Positions 18,947 to 28,835 of a stretch of 64,000 nucleotides of DNA are shown piece by piece. This DNA is from an uncultured Rhodospirillales bacterium (GTDB lineage: Bacteria > Pseudomonadota > Alphaproteobacteria > RF32 > CAG-239), in assembly GCA_902761715.1 (NCBI GenBank), contig CACWLK010000011.1, positions 19,228-83,227 on the forward strand. The letters run 5' to 3'. The notes beneath the pieces are model-generated. The model had not been told where the DNA came from. It saw only the letters and a list, made by a program, of their open reading frames with translations, and did no database searches. How positions within the stretch are numbered: the first letter of the stretch is position 1; each line of letters begins with the position of its first letter. The translations under genes were made by a program, and so were the position numbers.

Positions 18947-19873
18947 TCATTTATATATTTTTTTCACATCATTTATAAAATCTTTTTGTCCGATATAGCA
19001 TGATGATAGGGTTATATCGGCATTGAATTTGTTGCGAAACCAGGTCAACTGGCGTTTGGCGTATTGGCGAGTGTGTAACTGAGAAAGCTCGATAGCTTCA
19101 TCCAAAGAAATTACGTTTTTGATAAACGAAATCAGTTCAGGCACTCCCTTGGCACGCATTGAAGGCAAATCTGGAGAAAGGTTGAGTTCCATGAGCTTTT
19201 TTACTTCCTCAACGGCTCCGGCAGACAACATTTGTTCGAAACGGACATCGCAACGTTGATCCAAATCAGCCTTAGGGGGTAAAATGTTAATGGAAAAAAA
19301 ATCTGCTTCGGGCAATTTTTGAACCATCGGCTGTTTATACCAATCGGCAATTGAATGCCCGGATGAAAGAAAAATCTCATAAGCACGACGAACACGGGTG
19401 GTGTCATTGGGGTTCACGAGTGAGGCTCCGGCTGAATCTGCTGACAGGAGATGCTCATAAAGACTTTGAATGCCGTGTTTTTCAATAAATGTTGAAACTT
19501 GCTCACGAATTTCGGGCTTAACTTCGGGAATCGGGGTGGTACCTTTGACCAGATTTTCAAGATACAGACCGCTCCCGCCGACAACAATAGGAGTTTTGCG
19601 AGATTGCCAAACTTCTTTTACGGCAACGACGGCGTCATTGAGCCAATTAAAGACATTACCGTTAACACTCGGTTCAAGGTATTCATAAAGTTTGTGTTCT
19701 GCTCGAGCTTTATCTGCCGCAGAAGGGGCTGCAGAAATTATCGGTATGCCTTTATAAACCTGACTGGCATCGGCATTGATGATAACGCCGTCAAACTCTG
19801 TTGCCAAGTCAAGAGCTAAGCCGGATTTCCCGGAAGCAGTCGGTCCGCCTATGATGATTACATTTTTCGGCAA
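18947..19873 (-). CDS. miaA: tRNA dimethylallyltransferase MiaA
   Basis: 308 residues. P-loop GGPTASGKS at 9-17, substrate segments NADASQVYKGIPIISAAP and VVGGSGLYLENLVKG, and RQLTWFRNKF at the C-terminal end are diagnostic. It adds dimethylallyl to A37 of tRNAs reading UNN codons. The 5' end overlaps the ddl stop by 16 bases, so the two are coupled. Confidence 0.96.
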   Translation of the reverse strand: MPKNVIIIGGPTASGKSGLALDLATEFDGVIINADASQVYKGIPIISAAPSAADKARAEHKLYEYLEPSVNGNVFNWLNDAVVAVKEVWQSRKTPIVVGGSGLYLENLVKGTTPIPEVKPEIREQVSTFIEKHGIQSLYEHLLSADSAGASLVNPNDTTRVRRAYEIFLSSGHSIADWYKQPMVQKLPEADFFSINILPPKADLDQRCDVRFEQMLSAGAVEEVKKLMELNLSPDLPSMRAKGVPELISFIKNVISLDEAIELSQLHTRQYAKRQLTWFRNKFNADITLSSCYIGQKDFINDVKKIYK

Positions 19874-20763
19874 GATGCCTCCTCAACCAAAATTCGGCAC
19901 AATTTTGAGTAGCTGCCGCCACAATATTTGTATTGTTCGGGAACCAATGACAAAGGTGTCATACCGGGGGCGGTGTTAATCTCGAGCAAGACAACTCCGT
20001 CTTTTTCGTTATAGCGAAAATCGCAGCGAGAAACCGTTTTGCAGCCAAGAGCCTGATGAAGTTTTTCGGCATTGCGCATTGCTGTATCAAAAGCCGACTG
20101 CGGGATTTGTGCCGGAATAATGTGGTCGGTGGCACCATCGGTATATTTGGCATGATAATCATAAAAACCTTCGCGAGGACGCATTTCGGTAACGGTTAAT
20201 GCACTGCCCTGCAGAACCGAAACGGTCAGTTCCTGTCCTTCAATATATTTTTCAATCAAAATTTCGGCATCATCGTCAAATTTTACCTCTGTTAAGTCAG
20301 CAGAACTGCGAATGATATGCACACCTACGCTGGAGCCGTCGCAAACGGGCTTTATTACGTAAGGTATGGCAATTTGAGTCCCGGCTTGAGCAAAATGTTT
20401 ATATGTTGTTTTTTCACCGGAAGGGGTTTTAATACCAATGGAATCACATATCAGTTTGGTAATTTGCTTATCCATGCCGACGGCAGAAGCCTTGAGCCCG
20501 GAATGTGTGTAGGGAATTTGCAACATATCAAGCACACCTTGAATTTCTCCGTCTTCTCCCCAGTTGCCGTGCAAGGCGTTGAATACAACGTCAGGTTTGA
20601 ACTCGTCTAACACATTCAAAAACTTGCGAATATCACGCAAATCATGCTCCATAATATCGTAGCCCTCGGTGCGTAAAGCATCGGCAATACCGTGACCGCT
20701 GACCAAACTAACCTCTCGTTCGGCAGAAAAACCGCCTTCGACGACTAAAACTTTCTTTGACAT
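19858..20763 (-). CDS. ddl: D-alanine--D-alanine ligase
   Basis: 301 residues from the ATG giving MSKKVLVVEGGFSAEREVS; the frame runs on upstream to 20979 but only that ATG fits the family start (GGxSxERE). ATP-grasp motifs follow: VKPVCDGSSVGV, IEKYIEGQELTV, and the metal site EINTAPGMTPLSL. It makes the D-Ala-D-Ala dipeptide for peptidoglycan. The family GGxSAEREVS and HGxxGEDG (HGNWGEDG) are present. Confidence 0.95.
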   Translation of the reverse strand: MSKKVLVVEGGFSAEREVSLVSGHGIADALRTEGYDIMEHDLRDIRKFLNVLDEFKPDVVFNALHGNWGEDGEIQGVLDMLQIPYTHSGLKASAVGMDKQITKLICDSIGIKTPSGEKTTYKHFAQAGTQIAIPYVIKPVCDGSSVGVHIIRSSADLTEVKFDDDAEILIEKYIEGQELTVSVLQGSALTVTEMRPREGFYDYHAKYTDGATDHIIPAQIPQSAFDTAMRNAEKLHQALGCKTVSRCDFRYNEKDGVVLLEINTAPGMTPLSLVPEQYKYCGGSYSKLCRILVEEASCRKM

Positions 20764-20824
20764 TTCTGCAAAATCCTTATAAATAAAATGTACTTGAGTG
20801 CAATTTAACAAACTTTTTTTGATA

Positions 20825-21619
20825 ATGAAAGACATTTTAATAAAAAAAGCCCTGTTGGCGATAATAATAACTGCTTTTGGGACAACAAACGCCGCAGCAA
20901 TTTCGGTAAAACACCATTTTGATGCGGTTATCGGAATATTTAATGCGGGGGAAGCAGATTTTACGTATGATGTGGACAACGAAAAGTATGCCGTAAACTC
21001 AAAACTTTATACCAAAGGGGTGTTTGACAGTCTTTACCCGTTTGAGGCAAAATATTCGACTTCGGGACGAATTGAAAAAGAACAAATGAAAACCGAGCAT
21101 TACAGCTATGAATCCCAATCACGTTTTAATACTCGTACAAAAAAAGTTTTATATAGTGCCGAAGGTTTACCGCTTAAATCTATATCAAGCAAAAACGGGA
21201 AAAAACGAGAAAAACAAATAAAAATTAAGGACGATGTGGACAATACTACGGATTTGCAATCAGTAATGGCGGCATTGGCAAGACAATATTTACAGGTAGG
21301 AAGTTGCAAAGCCGTAAGAAAGGTTTTTGACGGGAAACGCCGTTATAATGTATTATTTGAAGATTTAGGGCAAGATTGGTTAGACAAGGACGAGCGCTCG
21401 CCTTATTTCGGTAAAGCGTTAAAATGTTCAATGTCTATAGATCGTTTGAAAGAAGAAGGCGATGATATGCTTTGGAAAATGACATCAGATAGTCCGGTGT
21501 ATTTTTGGATTATGCAAGATGAAAAAAGCAGTGTGCCTTTTATTGCAAGAGTTAAGGTCGGAGAAACCCCTTTGGGAGAAATGACCGTTTATACAAACAA
21601 AATTGAGGTAAATAAGTAA
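20825..21619 (+). CDS. Secreted DUF3108-family protein
   Basis: 264 residues from the ATG at 20825 (an earlier GTG at 20798 precedes the signal peptide). Signal peptide cut near NAAA; the body reads as repeated beta strands with FNAGEADFTYDV and GKALKCSMSIDR, as in DUF3108 periplasmic proteins. Function is not established for the family; a lipid- or polysaccharide-binding envelope role is often guessed. Its TAA shares one base with the ATG of the U32 gene. Confidence 0.75.
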   Translation: MKDILIKKALLAIIITAFGTTNAAAISVKHHFDAVIGIFNAGEADFTYDVDNEKYAVNSKLYTKGVFDSLYPFEAKYSTSGRIEKEQMKTEHYSYESQSRFNTRTKKVLYSAEGLPLKSISSKNGKKREKQIKIKDDVDNTTDLQSVMAALARQYLQVGSCKAVRKVFDGKRRYNVLFEDLGQDWLDKDERSPYFGKALKCSMSIDRLKEEGDDMLWKMTSDSPVYFWIMQDEKSSVPFIARVKVGETPLGEMTVYTNKIEVNK

Positions 21620-23040
21620 TGAAGTCAGAATTGTTATTGCCGGCAGGATCTTTAGTAAAATTAAAAACCGCAATTCTTTACGGTGCAGATGCAGTCTATG
21701 CCGGTACACCGGATATGAGCCTGCGCACACAGTCAAAGTTTTCTATGGAAGACATCAAGGAAGGCATTGATTTTGTTCATTCTAAAGGCAAAAAGATTTA
21801 TTTGACGCTTAATCTATATACGCATAACAAAGATATTGCCAAATTGCCGCATTTTGTTGAAACTTTGCGTGAACTTAAGCCGGATGGTGTATTGATTGCC
21901 GACCCCGGAGTTTTTTTGTATTTAAAAGAAAATGCGCCTGAATTAAAACGTTTTGTTTCTACTCAAGCCAACATTTGCTCGTATCAAACCGTAAAATTCT
22001 GGCAAGATTTGGGAGCTGATTTGTGTGTGCTGGGGCGTGAGGTTTCGTATGACGAAATGGCCGAAATTCGTAAACATTGTCCGGATATAAAGCTTGAAAC
22101 TTTTATCCACGGGGCAATGTGTATGTCCTACTCCGGAAGGTGTTTAATCTCAAACTTTTTAGCTGACCGCAGTGCTAATCAGGGCAAGTGTGCACATTGT
22201 TGCCGTTGGCATTATAAACTGCATTTGCGCCTGAAAGACGGCACTATTAAGGACATTGAAATCAACGAAAATAATAAGGATATGTTTGAATATCTGGTCA
22301 AAGAAGAGTTCAGACCGGGTGAGTTGTATGAGATTGTTGAGGACGAGCATGGTGCTTATATTATGAACTCAAAAGACTTGTGCATGATGCCACGTCTGGA
22401 CAAGATTTTGGAACTCGGACTGCATTCTCTAAAGATTGAAGGACGTAACAAAACCGAATATTATGCGGCAATTACCGCCAGAGCATATCGTCAGGCAATT
22501 GATGATTATATACGCAACCCTAAAGAGTGGAACAGCGAAAAATATATGAATGAGCTGAACACTTTGCAAAATAGAGGGTATTGTCTTGGTTTTTATGACG
22601 GGCATTTAACCAACATCAGTCAAAATTATGAATATACGCGCACCCTCGGAGACTGGCTGTTTGCAGGATCGATTGTTGAATGGGACGGCGATGATGCAAT
22701 TTTTGAAATTCGTAATTTTATCAATGCCGATGAGGAATTTGAATTTTTGGTACCTGACAGTTTGGATGTGATAAAACTTAAACTGACGGAATTTGAAGAT
22801 GCCGTGAGCGGTGAAATTACGCCACGAGTTTCTGCCGGACAAGAAAAGAAAATACGTATTCGACCGACTGCGTGGAATATGCCGATTGAAGAAATAAAAG
22901 CCAAACTTCCGCAATATACAGTGGCACGCAAGTTTATGCCTCTAGGCGGCGAAAACGGAGAAATGCTGAATCGTAAAAAAGAAGAATTTGAAATTATTTG
23001 CAAAAACGCTATTCAAACTGCAAAGCAACAAAATTCTTAG
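21619..23040 (+). CDS. U32 family peptidase-like tRNA hydroxylation protein (TrhP/YegQ type)
   Basis: 473 residues, starting MKSELLLPAGSLVKLKTAI with the U32 hallmark LPAG and YGADAVYAG. The conserved Cys cluster is present around FIHGAMCMSYSGRCLISNF and GKCAHCCRW, followed by KIEGRNKTEYY. Members of this branch (TrhP) act in 5-hydroxyuridine formation at tRNA U34 rather than as classical proteases; others degrade collagen. The length and Cys pattern favour the tRNA branch. It ends in a 32-base convergent overlap with the pilin-like gene. Confidence 0.88.
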   Translation: MKSELLLPAGSLVKLKTAILYGADAVYAGTPDMSLRTQSKFSMEDIKEGIDFVHSKGKKIYLTLNLYTHNKDIAKLPHFVETLRELKPDGVLIADPGVFLYLKENAPELKRFVSTQANICSYQTVKFWQDLGADLCVLGREVSYDEMAEIRKHCPDIKLETFIHGAMCMSYSGRCLISNFLADRSANQGKCAHCCRWHYKLHLRLKDGTIKDIEINENNKDMFEYLVKEEFRPGELYEIVEDEHGAYIMNSKDLCMMPRLDKILELGLHSLKIEGRNKTEYYAAITARAYRQAIDDYIRNPKEWNSEKYMNELNTLQNRGYCLGFYDGHLTNISQNYEYTRTLGDWLFAGSIVEWDGDDAIFEIRNFINADEEFEFLVPDSLDVIKLKLTEFEDAVSGEITPRVSAGQEKKIRIRPTAWNMPIEEIKAKLPQYTVARKFMPLGGENGEMLNRKKEEFEIICKNAIQTAKQQNS

Positions 23041-23614
23041 GTCCGGAACAAGCCGCAGTAGCTGTTGCCATTGATACTGATAAATTGTTGTCCATAATAC
23101 TGCCTATTACGGAATAGCCAGATGCTGTAATACCGACAACATTATTGGTTCCGGCGGCAATGCGTACCAACCCTGAACCGGAAGCACCTCCCCAGTCAGC
23201 TGTTACCATGGCTACACATGCATCTTGAGGGAGATCGGCAAACGTAATCCAAAAGGTATCTGCGGTGCGTTTATAAAAGCCGGTTTTAACATACACCATA
23301 CCGTTATATACGTTTTTGATTTTGCCATTAGAGGCACCGGAAGCATTTCTATCAAGCATTTGTTCGTCAACAATCCCAAAATTAACAACAACGGGAGTGT
23401 CGATACCACTATAATTTTGACTGTTGCCATATAGTGTACGAATGCCGGAGGCCAGCATCGCCATTTGGTCAAGCATTTTGTTCTTTTTGAATTTTGTCAT
23501 AGCACTGGTATAGCCGGCAATGCCCCCGACGGACAAAACCCCGATTACGGCCAAAACGCCGAGCATTTCAACCATAGAACGTCCTGATTGTAATGTTTTA
23601 TATTTTGTTAGCAT
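23009..23614 (-). CDS. Type IV pilin/pseudopilin-like protein
   Basis: 201 residues with a class-III signal: short basic leader, cleavage G11, then R12-S-M-V-E16 with Glu at mature +5, and a hydrophobic helix (MLGVLAVIGVLSVGGIAGY). The rest would be a globular pilin head. No assembly ATPase or peptidase is nearby. GGAGG lies 5 to 9 bases before the ATG. Upstream at about 40 bases is a 23-base motif that also precedes the gene at 46494 (see findings). Likely a surface filament or secretion-system minor pilin. Confidence 0.82.
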   Translation of the reverse strand: MLTKYKTLQSGRSMVEMLGVLAVIGVLSVGGIAGYTSAMTKFKKNKMLDQMAMLASGIRTLYGNSQNYSGIDTPVVVNFGIVDEQMLDRNASGASNGKIKNVYNGMVYVKTGFYKRTADTFWITFADLPQDACVAMVTADWGGASGSGLVRIAAGTNNVVGITASGYSVIGSIMDNNLSVSMATATAACSGPKNFVALQFE

Positions 23615-23693
23615 AATACCTCCGACAACAAATTAACTCATATGTCTTAAGTATTGGTTTACAAATTCACTTTTGTTTATGGAGTTGCTCGTT

Positions 23694-25826
23694 TTACAAC
23701 AATGGTCGCATTGATTCAACCCAATCTAGATATTTTCCATTTTTATCTAATAGTACACCACTATTGTCTATTTTGTTGCCTGTTTCAGGATCAAGAATAG
23801 AGCCGTCAGGCTCAAATCTATAGCTAAATTCAGTCATGAATTTTGCCTCAATAAACTTTTTGATTAACGTTTTTTGTGCTTCTTTGTAGTAGTATTCTAA
23901 CGACGATTCCGGCAAGGTAAGCAGATTTGAAATTCGTTTATTATCTGACATCCACCGCTTGTGGGTATATGATCTCGTATTGCCAAAAAGATCTATTACA
24001 TCATTTGCATTTTCCTGCATATCGCAGAATTCCATCAAAACGAAAACTCTTTGCAATTCGGAAGGTAAATCTTTAATCGATTGCCAAATAATTTTTTGTT
24101 TTTCATCGCCGTCGGTTCGAGATAACATCGGGGCAAAAGCATTACTGTTTTTTTGAGAATCTTCAGATTTAAATATTTTACATAAATTAGAAATATCGGC
24201 CTGATAATTTTGCTTGAGAGATTGCATAATATCATTATATTTCGGTTCTTCATTCCGTTGTTTAAGCAACGCAATGCGTTGTTCGTCATTGGTCGGTACT
24301 TTTCTAGTGTTTGAGTCTTGAGGATATTCTATCTCACCGATTGTAATGTCATCTGCTAAAGTATCAACCGGTATTTCGTGCGGAGTATCTTTTGCAACCA
24401 AATCAAGTTCAAGAATTTTATCAACACATGAATCCTGTCCTTGATTAAGAAGGTTCATCATTAAGGGGGTCCCCCCAACGTCAACGTCTGGAGAAACGCC
24501 TTTTTTTACCAAATCTACGATAGTTCCGCAATCCTTGTTTTCTATGGCATTGATTAAGGCTGGCATTGCGGCAATGTCTTGAGCAGAACGTGTGCTGGTT
24601 ATGGTGTTTGTTGCCGTGCAGTAGCCTTTTTGTTGGAGATCATGAAAAATTTTTGTTCCAACATCTGCCATCCTATATTGTCCATCGCCCATAATTCGAG
24701 AATCTGGGCTTGTTATCCAGTCGACATCTTTTTTGTACGGTGCCAAAATTTGGGGTATTTTTTGTTGCGGAACCACACATGTAACGCTCATATCTTTTAT
24801 TTTGTAGGCTTTTCTGATTTGACGCACAAAATCAATAATACATTGTTCCGAAGCATATCGGTATGAAATTCCCCACGTAATGCCAAATTGTCCGGCTGTG
24901 GCTTCTGAAGGAGACCAAAACTTCGCCTGGTTACAAAACTTTAAGCTACCGGCTACTACGTCAAACCAGTAATAATCATCAACTCTTTGGTAATCATAGT
25001 CAGTAATAGCCAAATTATCAATTAGTCCGGCAATGTCTTCTGTTGTGCTGATTTTTTCCAAAACATCTTTGGGAATGGATGACAAAAAATAGTGTCTTTC
25101 GCTGTTTTTCCAACAATTATTTGATACATTTAGCGAAACAATGCATTTGTCATCTTTCCAACCTTTAATTTCAGAATCTATATCGTAATAACATTTTTTA
25201 TTGTCATTTGTTTTTAGCGTAGTCTTAATGCGTTCGCTATCATGTCCGGGAAAAAATTGACATTGCTTTAGTTCGTGCAGAAAATAGTCAGGCAGAGGAT
25301 GACCTTTGGTCAGGTATTCTATTTCCTGCTGAAGTTCTGTATCATTGCGGTATCTGTCCAGTTGTAAAATTTGTTTCAAGCACTCATGCTGATTTGTGTC
25401 GTGCATTGCCTCAAAGAAATTACTTTCTCCAACAGAGATTCCTCTGTCAATCAGACTTATAATGGCAGGACAATCTCTATTTTCAAAAGCTGTTTCAAGT
25501 TTTAGTCTATCAACTAAATTTCGGACTGTCATTAGAGCCCGATCATGAATAATCTGAGTGCAGACTTCATCATTGCACTCAGGTTCGCCATATTTTACCA
25601 ATGAATCTAATTTCAAAACTTCTTCCCAGCATTCAAGCTGGCTTGTATCAATAGGAGACAGCATAATAATATCTGCCACCCTATCAAGATTGAGTCCTTT
25701 TTTTATTAAATTGATAATGGTCGGACAATCTTGGCGATCTATTGCATGCCCCAAATCCGATAAATCGTCAGCACGTGCGGAAAAAACTCCGAAAAGCAAC
25801 ATGAATAATGTTATGAAACGCAACAC
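23694..25826 (-). CDS. Large secreted protein with ankyrin-like repeats
   Basis: Start set at the GTG giving MLRFITLFMLLFGVFSARA, because GGGAG lies 7 to 11 bases before it (710 residues); an ATG-led frame goes to 25880. Signal peptide, then repeated helical units of the form AI-x3-DC-x-TI-x-LI-x-KG (about 32, 110 and 425 in the mature numbering), which are ankyrin-like. The centre, about residues 300-410, has a Cys-bearing globular part with SPSEATAGQFGITWG that I do not recognise. A host-interaction or envelope role is possible. No family assigned. Confidence 0.65.
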   Translation of the reverse strand: MLRFITLFMLLFGVFSARADDLSDLGHAIDRQDCPTIINLIKKGLNLDRVADIIMLSPIDTSQLECWEEVLKLDSLVKYGEPECNDEVCTQIIHDRALMTVRNLVDRLKLETAFENRDCPAIISLIDRGISVGESNFFEAMHDTNQHECLKQILQLDRYRNDTELQQEIEYLTKGHPLPDYFLHELKQCQFFPGHDSERIKTTLKTNDNKKCYYDIDSEIKGWKDDKCIVSLNVSNNCWKNSERHYFLSSIPKDVLEKISTTEDIAGLIDNLAITDYDYQRVDDYYWFDVVAGSLKFCNQAKFWSPSEATAGQFGITWGISYRYASEQCIIDFVRQIRKAYKIKDMSVTCVVPQQKIPQILAPYKKDVDWITSPDSRIMGDGQYRMADVGTKIFHDLQQKGYCTATNTITSTRSAQDIAAMPALINAIENKDCGTIVDLVKKGVSPDVDVGGTPLMMNLLNQGQDSCVDKILELDLVAKDTPHEIPVDTLADDITIGEIEYPQDSNTRKVPTNDEQRIALLKQRNEEPKYNDIMQSLKQNYQADISNLCKIFKSEDSQKNSNAFAPMLSRTDGDEKQKIIWQSIKDLPSELQRVFVLMEFCDMQENANDVIDLFGNTRSYTHKRWMSDNKRISNLLTLPESSLEYYYKEAQKTLIKKFIEAKFMTEFSYRFEPDGSILDPETGNKIDNSGVLLDKNGKYLDWVESMRPLL

Positions 25827-25884
25827 TATAGATCTCCCGAATACGTGTAAGGAGTTTATAACATATGTGTTAAAAAACATTAAA

Positions 25885-26172
25885 TCATACTCGGTGAAAT
25901 GTGCCTTCTTCTATCGGAGGAAGAAAACCACTGCGACGGCCGACAATAAACTCTACACTGTCAACACGCGACAAAGGCGGACCTTTGTGGCAAGAGAGCA
26001 ACATTTCATCGATTTTTTCGTCTTCACCACTCATCAAAATTTCGACACTGCCATCGACCTCATTGCGTACCCAACCGGATATGCCGCCGATGCGTTTGGC
26101 TTCGTGCACGGCAAACCAGCGAAAACCTATGCCCTGTACTCTGCCTCGAATTTTGATGTAAACTTCTTTCAT
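25885..26172 (-). CDS. acyP: Acylphosphatase
   Basis: 95 residues, the standard size. The motif GRVQGIGFR at 10-18 carries the catalytic Arg18, and GWVRNEVDGSVE gives Asn37. It hydrolyses carboxyl-phosphate bonds such as acetyl phosphate. Its ATG overlaps the end of the ATP12-like gene by 4 bases. Confidence 0.95.
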   Translation of the reverse strand: MKEVYIKIRGRVQGIGFRWFAVHEAKRIGGISGWVRNEVDGSVEILMSGEDEKIDEMLLSCHKGPPLSRVDSVEFIVGRRSGFLPPIEEGTFHRV

Positions 26173-26669
26173 TTTTTTAAGAAATTTTCAATATCGGTCA
26201 GCTCGTTTTTCAAACTTTGACGGCGCTCATCAGCCTGTTGATCATGTCCCCACAGTTCGGCTTGATGAAGTTCTTCCAAATATGCCGCATTATAAGCCTG
26301 ATCAGCCGTAATGCGACCTTTGACAAGAGCCGCGGCCAAAAGCTCGGACTGCATATTCATTGATGCCAAATAAAAAGCGGCCAATTCTTCATCACTCATG
26401 TTTTCCATAAATTTACGCATGGCGTACATTGAAGTGGCATCTTGTTCGTTGACTTTGAGTTCGTCAGTCGGAACATATTTGGCCTGAATGTACTCTCCTG
26501 CCCATTTTAAGACCGGTGCCCAGAGTTTTTCTTGTTTTTTGGCAACTGCAGTATCTTTGTCCCAAAACAGAAGAGAATCGGTTTTGGAAAACTGTACAAG
26601 TTTGCTGATGATGTCAGCACGGTGCTGTTTTATGTCGCAAACAGCTTGTTCTAATTTATCCTTAGTCAT
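26169..26669 (-). CDS. ATP12-family F1-ATPase assembly chaperone (short form)
   Basis: 166 residues, shorter than the usual ~230-260. Recognisable ATP12 features are the segment SKTDSLLFWDKD (family: tDtLlyw), LWAPVLKWA, and AYLEELHQAELWGHDQQA matching the C-terminal (s)rlDE..Q.e.WGeD.ea motif. ATP12 protects the F1 alpha subunit before assembly and is found in alphaproteobacteria and mitochondria, so it supports the taxonomic reading. The N-terminal domain seen in longer members is missing. Coupled to acyP. Confidence 0.82.
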   Translation of the reverse strand: MTKDKLEQAVCDIKQHRADIISKLVQFSKTDSLLFWDKDTAVAKKQEKLWAPVLKWAGEYIQAKYVPTDELKVNEQDATSMYAMRKFMENMSDEELAAFYLASMNMQSELLAAALVKGRITADQAYNAAYLEELHQAELWGHDQQADERRQSLKNELTDIENFLKK

Positions 26670-26704
26670 TTAGTCCTCTTTTTAAAAACGCCGACATTTT
26701 ATCT

Positions 26705-28831
26705 TTATTGTTTTAAAATGTTATTAATAAGTCCTTTGCCGATGTTTTTTATTTCTTTGGCGCTGTCTCGCACCATATTGAGTCCGTCGTCAACCGTAGC
26801 TGAAGCACCCTGATAGGTCTTTTGCGCAGCATTGGTTATACCGGTCGGCTTTGCAAACTTGTCCTTAAAAATTGTGTTTTGCAAAGCGGTATAGCATGGA
26901 GCGGTATCTTTATCGAGCAACATTTGGGCTCCGGTCAAAGTACCACCGCTTAGTGCCGCACCGGCGATAGTTTTGATGGCGCCGTTCTGGTCGATAGCAA
27001 TTGACGGAGATTGTAATGTGCCACTGATTTTGAACAAGTTGGTCATTGTTTGGACAAGGCTTACTTTGGCAACTCCGCTACGATAAGCGTTTACGCTCAA
27101 ATTGAGTTTGTCTTTGCGTAAATTAATGGTACCGTTACTTACCAAATCAAGCTTGTCGGAGTTAACGGCAATTCCTTTCGGAAATGTTGCAACGCCATCT
27201 TTAATGTCAGCACGGACAACAGCACATTTCAGATCAACATTTTCGGCCTTTGAGGTATCGATGTTCAAAACCTGCAAAAGTTGTTTTATGAAACTGCTGG
27301 TCAAGAATTTAAGCTGTCCGCTCTGCAATTTTGACGGCTCAACTACAGCAATAACTTGACCGTTTAAGTTGTCAACCAGTGCACGATAGGTTGTGCCGGT
27401 GCCATTTACATTAAAATAGGTTTGAGTATTGCCGCCGGATATAAAACCAAAACTTTTTTGGTCCGCAACTTGTAACTGTTTGGCAACATCGGTAATCAAT
27501 ACATCTTTTGATGTTCCCTGCAGACTTATGCTCTTGTTATTGGCATTGATAACCGAAGTCAGATTGACAGAACCTTTGCCAATTTTGAAATCAAGCGGTT
27601 TAATAGTCATGGTGCCGTTAACCAAAGCCGCCTTTAATGCCAGATCAGTCAATGTCAGGTTGTCATCAACAATAAGTTTTTTTAAGGTCAATGTGGCCTT
27701 AGCATTTGCTGATTTAAGCAAATCAAAGGGGATTTTGTCGTTGGGCACATAGGCGGTGGCGTTGGCACTGTTAATCAGCTCAAAATTAAACGCAGTAGGT
27801 TTGTTGGTCTTAAAATCGCCAAGGTTAAAAGTGGTGCCGCTCAGGTCTGCGGTAACATAAGGTTTGGCTCCCGAAATATCAGCGCTGACTTTGCCTTTTA
27901 AGGTGTTGTTGATGATGTTCAACTTGCTGATATCAAGGTTGACTTTACTGAGGGTTGCATTACCGATTCCGATGAGAGTGGTTTCAGGAGCATTCATGTT
28001 GCCGGCAGGGTTATAAACATTATAGTCAAATGTGGCTGAGAGCTTGTCATTCATCAAATTTTTGATTTTGGCATTGGCAACTGCACTAATACCTAAAGCC
28101 TTCATATCAACATTGGCGGGATATTCTTCTGTGCCGGATAAAAGTGCGGCAAGTGATCCGAAAGTGCCTTTGCCGATGAGTTCCATATCATTAAACACGA
28201 CGTCCCAGTCGGCATTCATCGGGCTGGTCATGCCATCGGTGTTAAAGGTTATGTGATTGATTTTAAGGTTAGTCAGAGAATTATCTTTGTGCTTGAGGTA
28301 GTTTATAATACCATTTTCAATCAAAACCTCTTTGGCAACAAAGTCTTTGAGTTGGTTCAGTGCCGATGAGTTTTCAGCAGCATTGGCATTTTTTATCAAC
28401 CAGCCGGCAGAAGAGGTCTTTTTTTCGGCTGAAGCAAATTTGATATCCCAGCTGTTCTGTCCGTCTTTTGCAGTTTCAAGATAAATTTGCGGTTGTTTTA
28501 AAACAGCTTTGTCAATGACGATTTGTTTTGAAAACAGCGGAATAATTGAAAAACGGAGCTCCAGTTCAGAAACTTTGACCATTTGCGGATTTTTTGCCCA
28601 TTCGGGGTTGGCAAAGCTGACATCGTTGATGACAATGGTCGGAATCAATGAAATTCCCAGACTGGCATCGCCGGCAATAGTGAGTTTGCGTCCGGTCTGC
28701 TCATAGACCATATTTTCAGCCATCTGCTTATATTTGTTGAGATCAAAGTTTTTCAAAAATATATAAGCGGCAACAGCTGCGGCAATGATTACAAACAATA
28801 TTGTCAGCAATAACCATTTTAAAAATTTCAT
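26705..28831 (-). CDS. AsmA-family inner-membrane protein
   Basis: 708 residues with one N-terminal membrane helix (about 7-26, LLLTILFVIIAAAVAAYIFL) followed by DLNKYK, the AsmA start. The long periplasmic part is beta-rich and repetitive, with LGISLIPTIVINDVSFANP and a C-terminal AsmA-2-like domain. AsmA/YhdP proteins are thought to bridge membranes and carry phospholipid outward, which fits the Mla-like operon in the same window. It follows the rluC/D gene by 5 bases. Confidence 0.85.
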   Translation of the reverse strand: MKFLKWLLLTILFVIIAAAVAAYIFLKNFDLNKYKQMAENMVYEQTGRKLTIAGDASLGISLIPTIVINDVSFANPEWAKNPQMVKVSELELRFSIIPLFSKQIVIDKAVLKQPQIYLETAKDGQNSWDIKFASAEKKTSSAGWLIKNANAAENSSALNQLKDFVAKEVLIENGIINYLKHKDNSLTNLKINHITFNTDGMTSPMNADWDVVFNDMELIGKGTFGSLAALLSGTEEYPANVDMKALGISAVANAKIKNLMNDKLSATFDYNVYNPAGNMNAPETTLIGIGNATLSKVNLDISKLNIINNTLKGKVSADISGAKPYVTADLSGTTFNLGDFKTNKPTAFNFELINSANATAYVPNDKIPFDLLKSANAKATLTLKKLIVDDNLTLTDLALKAALVNGTMTIKPLDFKIGKGSVNLTSVINANNKSISLQGTSKDVLITDVAKQLQVADQKSFGFISGGNTQTYFNVNGTGTTYRALVDNLNGQVIAVVEPSKLQSGQLKFLTSSFIKQLLQVLNIDTSKAENVDLKCAVVRADIKDGVATFPKGIAVNSDKLDLVSNGTINLRKDKLNLSVNAYRSGVAKVSLVQTMTNLFKISGTLQSPSIAIDQNGAIKTIAGAALSGGTLTGAQMLLDKDTAPCYTALQNTIFKDKFAKPTGITNAAQKTYQGASATVDDGLNMVRDSAKEIKNIGKGLINNILKQ

Positions 28832-28835
28832 TTTG